Below are positions 25,953 to 34,690 of a stretch of DNA of 59,191 nt, in pieces. Each line of letters opens with the position of its first letter. Position 1 is the stretch's first letter. The position numbers and the translations under genes were made by a program. The stretch covers positions 1 through 59,191 of the IMG/VR virus record IMGVR_UViG_3300050821_020388, one strand, 5' to 3'. The DNA comes from a virus. The notes below the pieces were generated by a model. It was not told the DNA's origin, searched no databases, and worked only from the letters and a program-made list of their open reading frames with translations.

Positions 25953-26423
25953 TTAGATATTGAAAAGGTTCGTTTGGTTGGGAGTCCACGCAGAAGGCGC
26001 GCCGTAGCTGGTAGCTGCGGGCGCAAAAGTGGGTGCTGGGGTGCCCGATAGCTGCTGAGACTCCGCGGGCTGCTGCGCGGGCATTCGCCAAAAAGAATTC
26101 CCAAATCGAGTGAAACCGTTTGGAGAAACCTGGGGCGCAGTGCCTGAATTCACCTGAGCCAAATAGTTCGGAGAATACAAATCTTGAGACCCAGCAATGG
26201 GACTTGGATTCGTGCCCTGCTGATAATTAGGTCCTAAAATCTTCGCAAGAATCTGCTGCATTTGTGGCTGAATGTTAAGCTGTGGCGTGGTCGGTGTGGT
26301 AAAAGTCTGAGCCGCCGGGGTGCCTACCTGGGACACGTTCTGCATTCCCACACCACCAGTGCCAAAGGCACTCACAGAGTGAGGAGGAACCAATGATTGT
26401 GCTGTCCAGCCGAAAAGTCCCAT
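25953..26423 (-). CDS. Small virion protein, Gln/Pro/Thr-rich
   Basis: A 156-residue low-complexity protein (for example TFTTPTTPQLNIQPQMQQ) with a short C-terminal folded part (NGFTRFGNSFWRMPAQQP). Only three bases separate it from both neighbours, as is typical of this operon. It is probably a minor or internal virion component. No family is recognised. Confidence 0.65.
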   Translation of the reverse strand: MGLFGWTAQSLVPPHSVSAFGTGGVGMQNVSQVGTPAAQTFTTPTTPQLNIQPQMQQILAKILGPNYQQGTNPSPIAGSQDLYSPNYLAQVNSGTAPQVSPNGFTRFGNSFWRMPAQQPAESQQLSGTPAPTFAPAATSYGAPSAWTPNQTNLFNI

Positions 26424-26426
26424 ACA

Positions 26427-27434
26427 TCAAATTATCGATGCGGCAGCCTGTGCATCTGCTTGGCTTTGCTGGTCTGCTCCGGGAGCCACTCCGCCAGCTC
26501 CGGTGTTAGTGTTTAAGCTGCTCCACAGTTGGCTAGCAGTGGGAAGCGCTCCGCCTGCAGCGCGCGCGGCTCCGCCTACGGCCTGTCCCCAAATGGTGCC
26601 CTGAGCCATTGCGCCCTGAGCCGCGGCGTTCGCAGCAGATTGCGTAAGCTGATTCGTAGCGCCCACGCGCGCGAGCCACAAATTGGCCACATTGGTGCCG
26701 CTTAAGCCTACGTTCGGAGCCGCGGCATTCGAGGTGTTGAAAGCGCCTTCAGCGCCCTGAAGATTGGCTAGCTGAGTCTGCGCCAGATTCGGAAACAACG
26801 ACTGCAAGATGTTAGCGCGAGATGTTTCCAGATTCTGTGCCCCCATCAAAAGGTTTTGCGCCTGCTGTTGGCGTTGCATCTGCAACTGAATACCCGCTGT
26901 CCCAAGGATTTGCCGCTGAAGCTGGCCGCCGATGCCCTGGCCGGAAGCGGATTGGGTAACCATTCCAGATTGTTCCAGACCCGACTGCACGAGTTGAGCT
27001 TCAACATCCGGAGGAAGAGTAGCGCCAAGCTTAAGTTGCTGCAATGCGGCGTCAATCAATTGCTGTTTACCCTGAGCAGAGGTGCTGCCAGCCGCACCAC
27101 TCACGCCGGAAGTAGCTTCTGCAGCCGCCTGAGCAGCAATGGGGTTGCTCGTGGCTCCAATTCCCGCAGTGCCTGCTGCTATCTGCGAACCTGCCGCTTG
27201 CCTAGCGGCAGCAAGTCCAGGGTCTATTTGACGCTGCAGTTCAAGCTGGCTCAGCGTTTGCTGGACATCCGCCTGAGTTGCTTGCGCATTAATCGTGCTC
27301 GGTTGAAGATTCTGAAAAACAAAATTGCGCTGCTGATTCAGAGCATCTAGCTGTGCCTGAGTAGCGCGTTCTGCAGCCGAAGATTGAATTTCGGCCGCGC
27401 CAATTTGTCCAACAAAGCCTAATACGTCACCCAT
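26427..27434 (-). CDS. Ala/Gln-rich internal virion-like protein
   Basis: A 335-residue, almost wholly helical protein rich in Ala and Gln (ATQAQLDALNQQRNFVFQ; QLELQRQIDPGLAAARQA). It resembles podovirus internal virion proteins of the T7 gp14 type, which line the ejection channel, in composition and position (right after a GNAT-like gene and before larger internal proteins). It has no cysteine. The ATG follows GAAAAT. Confidence 0.7.
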   Translation of the reverse strand: MGDVLGFVGQIGAAEIQSSAAERATQAQLDALNQQRNFVFQNLQPSTINAQATQADVQQTLSQLELQRQIDPGLAAARQAAGSQIAAGTAGIGATSNPIAAQAAAEATSGVSGAAGSTSAQGKQQLIDAALQQLKLGATLPPDVEAQLVQSGLEQSGMVTQSASGQGIGGQLQRQILGTAGIQLQMQRQQQAQNLLMGAQNLETSRANILQSLFPNLAQTQLANLQGAEGAFNTSNAAAPNVGLSGTNVANLWLARVGATNQLTQSAANAAAQGAMAQGTIWGQAVGGAARAAGGALPTASQLWSSLNTNTGAGGVAPGADQQSQADAQAAASII

Positions 27435-27437
27435 ATT

Positions 27438-27878
27438 TCAAATTTTCTTATACCAAGTTTCGCAGTGGGGAACGTATCCCAGTTTCGCGTATTTTCGTTT
27501 CCGCTTCTCCGGCGCCGCGAGCTGAGACATGCCAATCACAACCCACTGAGCACCACGCTTTTTACATTCTGCTTCGAATGCATTCAATAGTTGAAGTGAG
27601 GCTTCACCTCTAAACTCTTTTTCAACCAACCAAAAAAATTCTAGGCCCTGCTTTACACCAGATACCATGTCCGGAAGCACAGAACCGAGCAGAAACCCTC
27701 GCCATTCGTCGGCTACTTCCAGCCCGAAAGCAAGACCGCCCATATCCATAATGAGCTTCCAGTGCGCCGCCAAAAACTCAGGCTTCACTGGCGCAAAATG
27801 CCCGAATTCCTTCTCAAAGCATGGCATGACCGTCAAAACGGCTTCTTCCATCTCTCCGGGCGTTAAGCGGCGAACCAT
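27438..27878 (-). CDS. GNAT-like acetyltransferase-fold protein
   Basis: A 146-residue protein with the GNAT layout: an N-terminal helix set, a central strand pair (GLAFGLEVADEWRGFLLGS), the acceptor-helix region VEKEFRGEASLQLLNAFEAE, where the pyrophosphate-binding turn (Q/RxxGxG/A) is only partly kept as EFRGEAS, and a C-terminal KLGYVPHCETWYKKI. A similar gene sits before the internal virion proteins in many podoviruses (the T7 gp13 position), where it may be structural rather than catalytic. Confidence 0.72.
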   Translation of the reverse strand: MVRRLTPGEMEEAVLTVMPCFEKEFGHFAPVKPEFLAAHWKLIMDMGGLAFGLEVADEWRGFLLGSVLPDMVSGVKQGLEFFWLVEKEFRGEASLQLLNAFEAECKKRGAQWVVIGMSQLAAPEKRKRKYAKLGYVPHCETWYKKI

Positions 27879-27888
27879 ATCCTAATAG

Positions 27889-28716
27889 TCATCCTTTGAC
27901 GAGCAACCAAAAGGCCATACTAGGAGGATAAACCAGTCCCGATGACCCGGATGTAGCGATTTGATTCGCCTCACCGAAGGTGTCAAAAGCGTGCCTCGCC
28001 GGCACCCCGGGGACCGGAGCAAATGTGCTTGAACCGTTAGACCCCACTGCGTCCTGGGTAGCAGCAACGAGACCGCGACCGAGAAAACCTGGGGTGTTTC
28101 GCCCGAAAAGGTCCCAGCCGGGATTAGCCACTAATGCGGCTGCCAGCGTGGTGAAGACTACAAATTTCAAATCGCCGGGCACCCCACTCACAGTTCTCCA
28201 CTGTGAACGCTCCCACCAAATCAAGCAACTGATATCAGTGTCATAAAACTGCTGAAGATTGGCGGGACTGGTGGGTCTGTTTGCAGTCGGTCCGGAAGTC
28301 ACAATACCCACAAAAGGCACCCATGAGGTGCCGTTCCACACATTCCATCCGATGGGCATTCCAAAAGCTGTGGGGGCTGAGGTGGTCGCATCTTGCGTGG
28401 TCTGCAGCCATACTGTAGGAGATGTCCCGGAGGGAGTAGAATTGCCGATAAAGAACGGAATTGTCAAACTCGCCGAAAGGTCAAGCGGCACATACTGCTT
28501 GGTATCGGGGTCCCATACCCACCACTGCTTGCCGCGTAACCACGGTCCAACGTTTGAAGTCGGCGCGGTGTCTCCTGTGAAAATGAAATTCGTTCCGCCG
28601 GGCGACATAATTTTCATGCGCTGCACCATAGCGTCAGCGAGGGCTTGCGGTGTGCCGATGAAAGTGGGCGGAATCGGTCCCATCTGGATGAAAAGGTCTG
28701 TTGCTACTAGGGCCAT
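27889..28716 (-). CDS. Tail-fibre or virion surface protein
   Basis: A 275-residue protein rich in Gly, Pro, Thr and Trp, with repeated short beta motifs (NTPGFLGRGLVAATQDAVGS) and a C-terminal PPSMAFWLLVKG. The ending resembles tail-collar or fibre-tip proteins, where the last strand seals a trimeric head. It lies between the Cys-repeat protein and the GNAT-like gene. The receptor specificity is unknown. Confidence 0.65.
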   Translation of the reverse strand: MALVATDLFIQMGPIPPTFIGTPQALADAMVQRMKIMSPGGTNFIFTGDTAPTSNVGPWLRGKQWWVWDPDTKQYVPLDLSASLTIPFFIGNSTPSGTSPTVWLQTTQDATTSAPTAFGMPIGWNVWNGTSWVPFVGIVTSGPTANRPTSPANLQQFYDTDISCLIWWERSQWRTVSGVPGDLKFVVFTTLAAALVANPGWDLFGRNTPGFLGRGLVAATQDAVGSNGSSTFAPVPGVPARHAFDTFGEANQIATSGSSGLVYPPSMAFWLLVKG

Positions 28717-28726
28717 ATTTTTATCC

Positions 28727-30127
28727 TCAATGACAGTTGTTGTTGAAACTAAAGCTTAAATTCGCCACATTCGAGGCTGCCGGTCCCTCGATTTCCAATT
28801 TAAAATCCACCGTGATTATCCCGGGAGAAGAAGGCAATGGAAAGCTTACGCTGTATGAGCCCGGCGTGTTCGGCACCATGATTCCACAGGTTCCTGTTCC
28901 TATTAAACATCCCCCCTGGCTTACTGCAATCCCCAGATTGGATGGACCGGTAGCTGTGTAATTCCAAATCATGGTAGCGCTGTTGCCCACACCTCCGGGA
29001 TTTATCACGCTAAACTGGATTTCCCCGAAAAGATTATTGAAGCCCGCGGCACCCGTCATGAATAAAGAGCCAGTCAATGACGAATTCCCGGTGTAGCCAC
29101 CGGTTATCCCAAAAGTTCCGGGCGGAAGCGGGGGCACTCCCTCATATATGGCCCAGGGAGCAATTATAGTTGCATTGGACCAACCAGCCCCGGGCGCACC
29201 TGAGCAAGCGCATATGGAGGGATTCCAGCAGGACCCGGGTGGGCACGGCTCTACAGGACAAGTAACGCACGCGCAATTGGTGGTGTCCCAAATCTGACTC
29301 GGCAAGCAGGGTTGAACCGGACATGGCACACAATCGCAATGCAGAAAATCCCAAATCAAACCGGGAGTGCATGGCTGCTGAGGGCAGATAATAGGGACGC
29401 AAGAGCAGCTCGCCGCATTCCAAATGTCTCCAGGGGAACACACCTGGGGAGGGCACAGCACAGTAACACAAACAACGTTACCTAGCGGAGTTGCTCCGTC
29501 TGGCGTGATGAAACCGACCCGATAACACCCAGTTGCGCACAATTCAAAAGCTTCGCCCCCATATAGAGATAAAACTAACTGATACATCCCAGATGGATTA
29601 GAAGGGTCCGAGGTGTGATACAAATTGTATTCTACCGCTCCGTCTACCACGGGCATTGCAATCTTAATCGGCGCGCTGCCGTTGCCACACACCGGTGTTC
29701 CTCTCGCGATTTCCACGCCGTGAGCATCCACCGCAGCCGCAACATAGCAACCGGGTGTGCACATTATAGTAGTAAGCTTCGGGACACATGAAGCAATCAA
29801 ATCATAACTTCCATTGGGATTGCTCGCGTTGGTGGCTCGATATACTGAATAGCACAATTCAACCGTTTTGCAGTCGGCATCGCCTGATGCGGCAGAATCC
29901 TGGCATCCTCCTTGACAGGAAGTAGGCAGAGGAGTCCAAGTCAAAATGTTGTTTTGCCCGACAAACGCCGTGGGCGATACCAAATTACATGATTCTGGAA
30001 TCGTAAAAGCGCTGGTCAATGAAGAGCCTGAACCACTCGAAGGGGTCACGAAAACTGGACACACCGGGGGCGACACATAATCAATGGGCGGTCGGCGTAA
30101 GAAGAGATTTTCCTGGATAATGTTCAC
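28727..30127 (-). CDS. Cys-repeat virion surface protein
   Basis: A 466-residue protein with 30 or so cysteines. Residues 220-320 hold four repeats of about 23 residues in the form P-C-x-P-G-x-I-W-x(4-5)-C-x-C-V-P-C (for example CSPGDIWNAASCSCVP and CTPGLIWDFLHCDCVP). The N-terminal half has more Cys pairs, and the C-terminal 140 residues are Gly/Ser/Thr-rich beta structure. Disulfide-rich repeats suggest an extracellular adhesin or tail fibre that folds outside the reducing cytoplasm. The start overlaps the stop of the previous gene (30124-30127). Confidence 0.65.
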   Translation of the reverse strand: MNIIQENLFLRRPPIDYVSPPVCPVFVTPSSGSGSSLTSAFTIPESCNLVSPTAFVGQNNILTWTPLPTSCQGGCQDSAASGDADCKTVELCYSVYRATNASNPNGSYDLIASCVPKLTTIMCTPGCYVAAAVDAHGVEIARGTPVCGNGSAPIKIAMPVVDGAVEYNLYHTSDPSNPSGMYQLVLSLYGGEAFELCATGCYRVGFITPDGATPLGNVVCVTVLCPPQVCSPGDIWNAASCSCVPIICPQQPCTPGLIWDFLHCDCVPCPVQPCLPSQIWDTTNCACVTCPVEPCPPGSCWNPSICACSGAPGAGWSNATIIAPWAIYEGVPPLPPGTFGITGGYTGNSSLTGSLFMTGAAGFNNLFGEIQFSVINPGGVGNSATMIWNYTATGPSNLGIAVSQGGCLIGTGTCGIMVPNTPGSYSVSFPLPSSPGIITVDFKLEIEGPAASNVANLSFSFNNNCH

Positions 30128-32154
30128 GGGAGCCCCACCCCCTGCGAAACCACGGGGGGAACAACTGCGAACAAGGCTGCTTCAGCCTGCTTGGTGGCAA
30201 TAATTCCCGCCACTCGGTCGGCTGCTTCCTGAGACACTATACTTTCAGCGTTCCCTACACCTACTTCAGAGAATCCTTTTTGAGTAACAGACACTGTTTG
30301 CACTGAAGTATAACGCTGCGTATTGACGGCCGCCAGAGCGGCGATAGCGCCGGCTTCATCATTAGCAGCCACACCAACACCATCAAATCGAACGGCGTTC
30401 ACTCCGGTTTCATCAGTGCATGCGGTTCCGCTGCCTTGAAAGGCTTCCGGAACAGTTTGACCAAATGCTCTCACCCATCTAATGGTTGCCGGCCCGTGAC
30501 CCACAATCAGGAATTGAAAACTTTCATCAATATTCTCGTTTTCGGGGCGCTCGGCGCCACACGAAGCTAAAGGAGAATCTAGAGGCTGCTTGCTGGCGTC
30601 TTCCGTGCGAACCACTCGGGATTGCGGTTTGAACGCGAAAAGCTGGGAATTAATTCCAATGTCTTGGTCAAATGCTAAACTGCCTCTTGCCACCGATAGC
30701 CGTTTAGCTAGAAACGGTTTATAGGCGCCGCGCGTGCCGCCAGCGTAAAACGCCCCCAAGTCGATGTCCTCACCGATTCCGGCCATGGCAATATCACCCC
30801 AGGTAAGCCGGGCGCGCTGTCCTGGCCCCTTCATCTGGGTGGGAGCCGTCAGGCCAAAATAGGCCCGACTTTCCATGGCCCAGGTAATCGGGCAACCATT
30901 ATCCAATCTTTCCGGCCGAAAAGCTTCCCAGATTCGATTATGCCCATCTGCATCTTTTGAAATGTGATAAATTCGCTGCACGTCCGCTACCGTCCCATAC
31001 GCCCACTCTACCGGTCGAGTGCCCAGCCAATAACCAGACCAGGAAGGTCCGGAAGTATCTGACAAGGTTTCGAAACTCGCGTGATTGAGCACCCAGGTAT
31101 GTTTATTGTAGATGTCATCCACAGGCACTGAGAACATTAAAAATTGTCCGAACACGCCGGTCGCTACCAAGGAAAGGTCATCGTTTAAACGAGTTTTGCT
31201 GACCAACATTTCATTGTCTCTTACGGGTAACCGCGCAGTCAATTTGCCCGCAGTGGCGGGGTCGAAAATCGCGACACCGGAAGGAGAAAACCATGCGATT
31301 TGGCCGTAGTGGGAAACTATGGAACGCTGCGACGAGCATCCGACTTGGACGACTTCCACTTGAAAATCTACTGTGGTGGGCCACTGAGTCCGGTCTTGAA
31401 TATTAGCCTGAAGGATTGAACCATCAAGCTCCGTGAATACCATCAATTGAGGGGCTTCGATAGATGGCGTTTTAGCCATGGCGGTTACTGGACCGTTAAA
31501 GAAAAAGGCTGAGCTGCCACCCAAGTAAATGTTTTCCCGGAACGAAAATGGATTACCCACATCGCTAGCAAAAACTTGATTTCCTGATGCTACCCACAAA
31601 CGGCTGCCCACCCATACCATCGAACCACCTGCGGGCGTGTCGAATGCGTGGCCTTGCACAGAACCAAACTGGGCGCCATCATACCAAATAGGTGCGGAGA
31701 ATCCGCCGTCCTGAATGAACAACACTGCTTTGCTGGGAATTAGTTTAATCGCAGATGCGAAGTCTTCTGTAATTCGTTCTGCGGCCTGCAAAGTCTGCGC
31801 CCAAAAAACTTGTTCCGCTGCCGGCAAAAGGGTCACGCCCCTTAATTGAGTAAATGAAACGAACGGATATGGAGAAACGTAAATCAAACCGTCCACCACC
31901 GCAATAAGCTGCTCCACTCCCACGAGAGGACGAAAAAGAGTTAGGCCCTGAAGATTTCCATCTGGCAAAGTATAAATGCAACGATACCCGGGACGGCAAG
32001 AAAGCACTCCGCCGAGATTCAGCATGTTAATCAGGTTCCACGCATACCCAACAGGTAGCTGGGACGGGTCACAATCGGATTTGGAACCCTGAAAAAAACT
32101 GCCATCGAAGTCCTGAATTAGGTTCGAGTCTGTTGCTTGAGGAAGCTGGCCCAT
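30124..32154 (-). CDS. Tail-tube/nozzle-like or stabilisation protein
   Basis: A 676-residue protein resembling the second tail protein of podoviruses (T7 gp12 position). The N-terminus contains a segment YAWNLINMLNLGGVLSCRPG, common in phage stabilisation or nozzle proteins, followed by repeated beta-rich blades (GLTLFRPLVGVEQLIAVVDG; MVWVGSRLWVASGNQVF). The C-terminal 120 residues are more helical (ESIVSQEAADRVAGIIA). It is next to the 335-residue adaptor-like gene, with an HNH endonuclease gene between them (TAAATG junction at 32152-32157). Confidence 0.7.
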   Translation of the reverse strand: MGQLPQATDSNLIQDFDGSFFQGSKSDCDPSQLPVGYAWNLINMLNLGGVLSCRPGYRCIYTLPDGNLQGLTLFRPLVGVEQLIAVVDGLIYVSPYPFVSFTQLRGVTLLPAAEQVFWAQTLQAAERITEDFASAIKLIPSKAVLFIQDGGFSAPIWYDGAQFGSVQGHAFDTPAGGSMVWVGSRLWVASGNQVFASDVGNPFSFRENIYLGGSSAFFFNGPVTAMAKTPSIEAPQLMVFTELDGSILQANIQDRTQWPTTVDFQVEVVQVGCSSQRSIVSHYGQIAWFSPSGVAIFDPATAGKLTARLPVRDNEMLVSKTRLNDDLSLVATGVFGQFLMFSVPVDDIYNKHTWVLNHASFETLSDTSGPSWSGYWLGTRPVEWAYGTVADVQRIYHISKDADGHNRIWEAFRPERLDNGCPITWAMESRAYFGLTAPTQMKGPGQRARLTWGDIAMAGIGEDIDLGAFYAGGTRGAYKPFLAKRLSVARGSLAFDQDIGINSQLFAFKPQSRVVRTEDASKQPLDSPLASCGAERPENENIDESFQFLIVGHGPATIRWVRAFGQTVPEAFQGSGTACTDETGVNAVRFDGVGVAANDEAGAIAALAAVNTQRYTSVQTVSVTQKGFSEVGVGNAESIVSQEAADRVAGIIATKQAEAALFAVVPPVVSQGVGLP

Positions 32155-32799
32155 TTACTTTCCCTCCGGATTCCATTTTGCACCTTTGCTCAAATTTTCT
32201 TGAACTGAAAGAGCCTGAAGATTTGACCAATGAAAGCACTGTGCCTGCTGTATGGGGTCTGACAAATCAAAACTTGCGCAAGGACGTTTGTGGTCTATGT
32301 GCCACACGGTCCCATAATTACCCCACGAAAATCCAGGCAAAAAAGTCTGCTCAATCTTGGCGCGCAATTCCTGCCAAGAAGAAACTCCACATAGTAATAA
32401 AGTATTTTTACTTTTACTCAGTCCTTTAAGTGCCAATCGCATACGGCATCGAATAGAAGATTCGATTCTATACGCCGGGTCTTTTACTCGGCGATTTCGC
32501 TGCTTGTTCCTCCCGTATCGTCGGACCTTTTCTGGATTACGTTTGTTGAATTCTTTTTTATTTTGAAACAAAACTTGTTTATGTTCCTCGTAATATGCGT
32601 CCCAGTATTCCCCAGCCTTCTCGGGATGTGCTTTTCTAAATCGCGCGGCGGCGAGTCTAGCTCTCAATTTTTCAAACTCGGTGCCTTTTCTTTTTAAATA
32701 ACTGCGACGTTTAGCTGCCCAAGAATTAAACGCATTCGATTCCGGAATGAGCGATAAAATCGTTTTCGCAAACCATAAGGTAAACTTAACGGATGTCAT
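32155..32799 (-). CDS. HNH homing endonuclease inserted between tail genes
   Basis: A 214-residue protein whose C-terminus is an HNH nuclease (VWHIDHKRPCASFDLSD, then FHWSNLQALSVQENLSKG). The N-terminal half is strongly basic and helical (RARLAAARFRKAHPEKAGEY), probably for DNA binding. It is unrelated to the AP2/HNH family elsewhere in the window. I chose the ATG at 32799, which overlaps the previous gene by 14 bases; the frame is open further back to 32943 inside that gene. Its stop and the next start abut as TAAATG. Confidence 0.8.
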   Translation of the reverse strand: MTSVKFTLWFAKTILSLIPESNAFNSWAAKRRSYLKRKGTEFEKLRARLAAARFRKAHPEKAGEYWDAYYEEHKQVLFQNKKEFNKRNPEKVRRYGRNKQRNRRVKDPAYRIESSIRCRMRLALKGLSKSKNTLLLCGVSSWQELRAKIEQTFLPGFSWGNYGTVWHIDHKRPCASFDLSDPIQQAQCFHWSNLQALSVQENLSKGAKWNPEGK

Positions 32800-33793
32800 A
32801 ATCGTATTTATCACGGGGATTTGACATGTCAATAACTTGTGGCGGAAAAAAGTTAGGTGGCTCGGCTGCATATTGGGCCTCAAGCTCCAACCGAGCCGCA
32901 TCCGCTTCCGCGGCGTGAGCATCGGCAGCCTGCCTATCGTCATAATGTTTACGAGCCTGAACAGCCACCAAAAGCGCTACACGACTGCGCAACGGGATGT
33001 GGTCAAACTTACTTGAAAATATCGGATTTATTTTCCTGTAGGCAATACGGACCCAGTTACAAGAACGATTCAATTGAATCCGGCGGAGTTGTGGAGTTGT
33101 TTCATCGGGCTCATAAATCCCCAGAAGCACTCCGGTTGAGCCGCTGCTGTCAATTGTCGAGAGGCGTGCGCTAGAAATAGTCGGGTCTTTGAAAAGCCCG
33201 GTGATGCGCGACACGAGCGGGTCACCTACGGCAGGAATAGCGTAACCGTAGCTTATCTGCACCCGAAGCCCGTTTAGCCAAACTCCGCCCTCCTGGCGCC
33301 GAAGAACGTTCTGCTTGTCGTCATACCCGTAAACGATGAATGACTTTCCATTGTCCCCAGGATTGCCGGCGTAACCTACCAGCAACGCCGGAGTATGCAA
33401 ATCCTTGTATGTGACGTGAAAATTTCCCTGGTCGGTATAGGCCCACTCGCAAACAGTGCGGCAACTTCCAGGGCCGTTTAAGTGGAACTGAAAAAGCTGA
33501 TTCCGGCCAAGAACTGGCTGGCCGCCTACGTTCACCCCAATCACTGTGTCAACCTCTCGGGGAAGAGTAACCACCCGGCGCCCACATCCAGCCGGATTAT
33601 TGCAGGTTGTCGAGCTCGCGTTGCAATTCGGGCAATGTCCCGTGCAAATGTCCAGGTAACCTTTCCAGCCTTCCAGGTCTTCCTTGTTAGCAATCATGGA
33701 CACTGCGTCACCCAGCCATCGAAAAAGCTTGGTGTCGTCGCACGTGCCAATAATGTTCTTGGCCTCATCGTAAACGTCATTGACTAAGAACAT
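32786..33793 (-). CDS. Tail-tube/head-tail adaptor-like protein
   Basis: A 335-residue protein with a helical N-terminus (VNDVYDEAKNIIGTCDDTK) typical of podovirus adaptor or gp11-like proteins, a Cys cluster (CTGHCPNCNASSTTCNNPAGC, residues 50-70) that may bind zinc or form disulfides, and a beta-rich centre. The last 60 residues are helical and Ala-rich. Its place before the nozzle-like gene supports a tail-assembly role. The Cys insertion is unusual for this class. Confidence 0.68.
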   Translation of the reverse strand: MFLVNDVYDEAKNIIGTCDDTKLFRWLGDAVSMIANKEDLEGWKGYLDICTGHCPNCNASSTTCNNPAGCGRRVVTLPREVDTVIGVNVGGQPVLGRNQLFQFHLNGPGSCRTVCEWAYTDQGNFHVTYKDLHTPALLVGYAGNPGDNGKSFIVYGYDDKQNVLRRQEGGVWLNGLRVQISYGYAIPAVGDPLVSRITGLFKDPTISSARLSTIDSSGSTGVLLGIYEPDETTPQLRRIQLNRSCNWVRIAYRKINPIFSSKFDHIPLRSRVALLVAVQARKHYDDRQAADAHAAEADAARLELEAQYAAEPPNFFPPQVIDMSNPRDKYDYDIR

Positions 33794-33808
33794 ACAATTA
33801 ATAGTGGG

Positions 33809-34690
33809 TCAAATGAATCCCCCGCCCAAGGCCTGCCGAAGCGCTTGCACCCGCGCGAACAGCAACGTGTCTTCTGCTGATGATAAGCCCGCAGTCACCG
33901 CAAAAAATGAAAGACGCTTGTGGCTAAAATTGGCTGGACCGGTGCCGTTGTTATTGGCCGCAAAAGCAAACAAAGACCTGACCGATTCAATCGAGCCTGA
34001 CTGAGCAGCAGTGCCCGTAATCAACGCAGTATGCGCGTGCGTGCTGCTAGCAAAATACATGCTCAGTAAATTAGAAGCGACTCGGTGCCCTGAAAAATAC
34101 CCAATTGCAGGGTTGGGAGAAGTGGTACGAATGAAATCACTATTCACATTGATGAATCGCCAACATCCAAAAGCCCCTACTTGCGTCCAGTTCGACATCA
34201 ACGAACACCAAGAAGAATTCAATGGTCCGTAGCAAGACAACTCTTCTTCAGCACCGGCGCTATCTTCTGTTACATATATAGCCAATCCAAAAGATGAGCT
34301 AGTCAATAAACTATTTGCGGCTCCGGGAATTAAGCCCGTATCCAAATATTTTGTAGCTCCATCACCTTTTAAACCACCCACAGTTAAATCAGAAACCAGA
34401 AAATTGTGATTTGCCCATAGCAAATTACCGTAAGAGGCCTGAAGCGGGGTCAAAGCTGCAGTCAAACTATCAGGAGCTATGACATTAGCCATAACTATTT
34501 TTCCTGATATTCCATCTGATATCAGACCGGACCAAAAAGTTGAACAGGCGGCAATTGAATTATTGCTGGGTTTAGCTCCCCCGTTAACCTGAACTTGAGT
34601 AGCCCAGGCGGCTCCCGCAGATATAGGAGCGCTAGATACCTTCGCCGCGGATGCTAAAAACGGCGCATTGCATAGGGAATTAGGAATCAT
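33809..34690 (-). CDS. Tail-fibre protein with the shared receptor-module C-terminus
   Basis: A 293-residue Ser/Ala/Gly-rich protein. Its C-terminal 150 residues closely resemble those of the LamG-like fibre at 38912-40480 (both include FAFAANNNG and end in LGGGFI/LGGGFV; ANF-KRLSF is shared). This is a duplicated fibre module. I chose the ATG at 34690, one base inside the previous stop (TAATG), rather than the open frame from 34744. Confidence 0.72.
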   Translation of the reverse strand: MIPNSLCNAPFLASAAKVSSAPISAGAAWATQVQVNGGAKPSNNSIAACSTFWSGLISDGISGKIVMANVIAPDSLTAALTPLQASYGNLLWANHNFLVSDLTVGGLKGDGATKYLDTGLIPGAANSLLTSSSFGLAIYVTEDSAGAEEELSCYGPLNSSWCSLMSNWTQVGAFGCWRFINVNSDFIRTTSPNPAIGYFSGHRVASNLLSMYFASSTHAHTALITGTAAQSGSIESVRSLFAFAANNNGTGPANFSHKRLSFFAVTAGLSSAEDTLLFARVQALRQALGGGFI

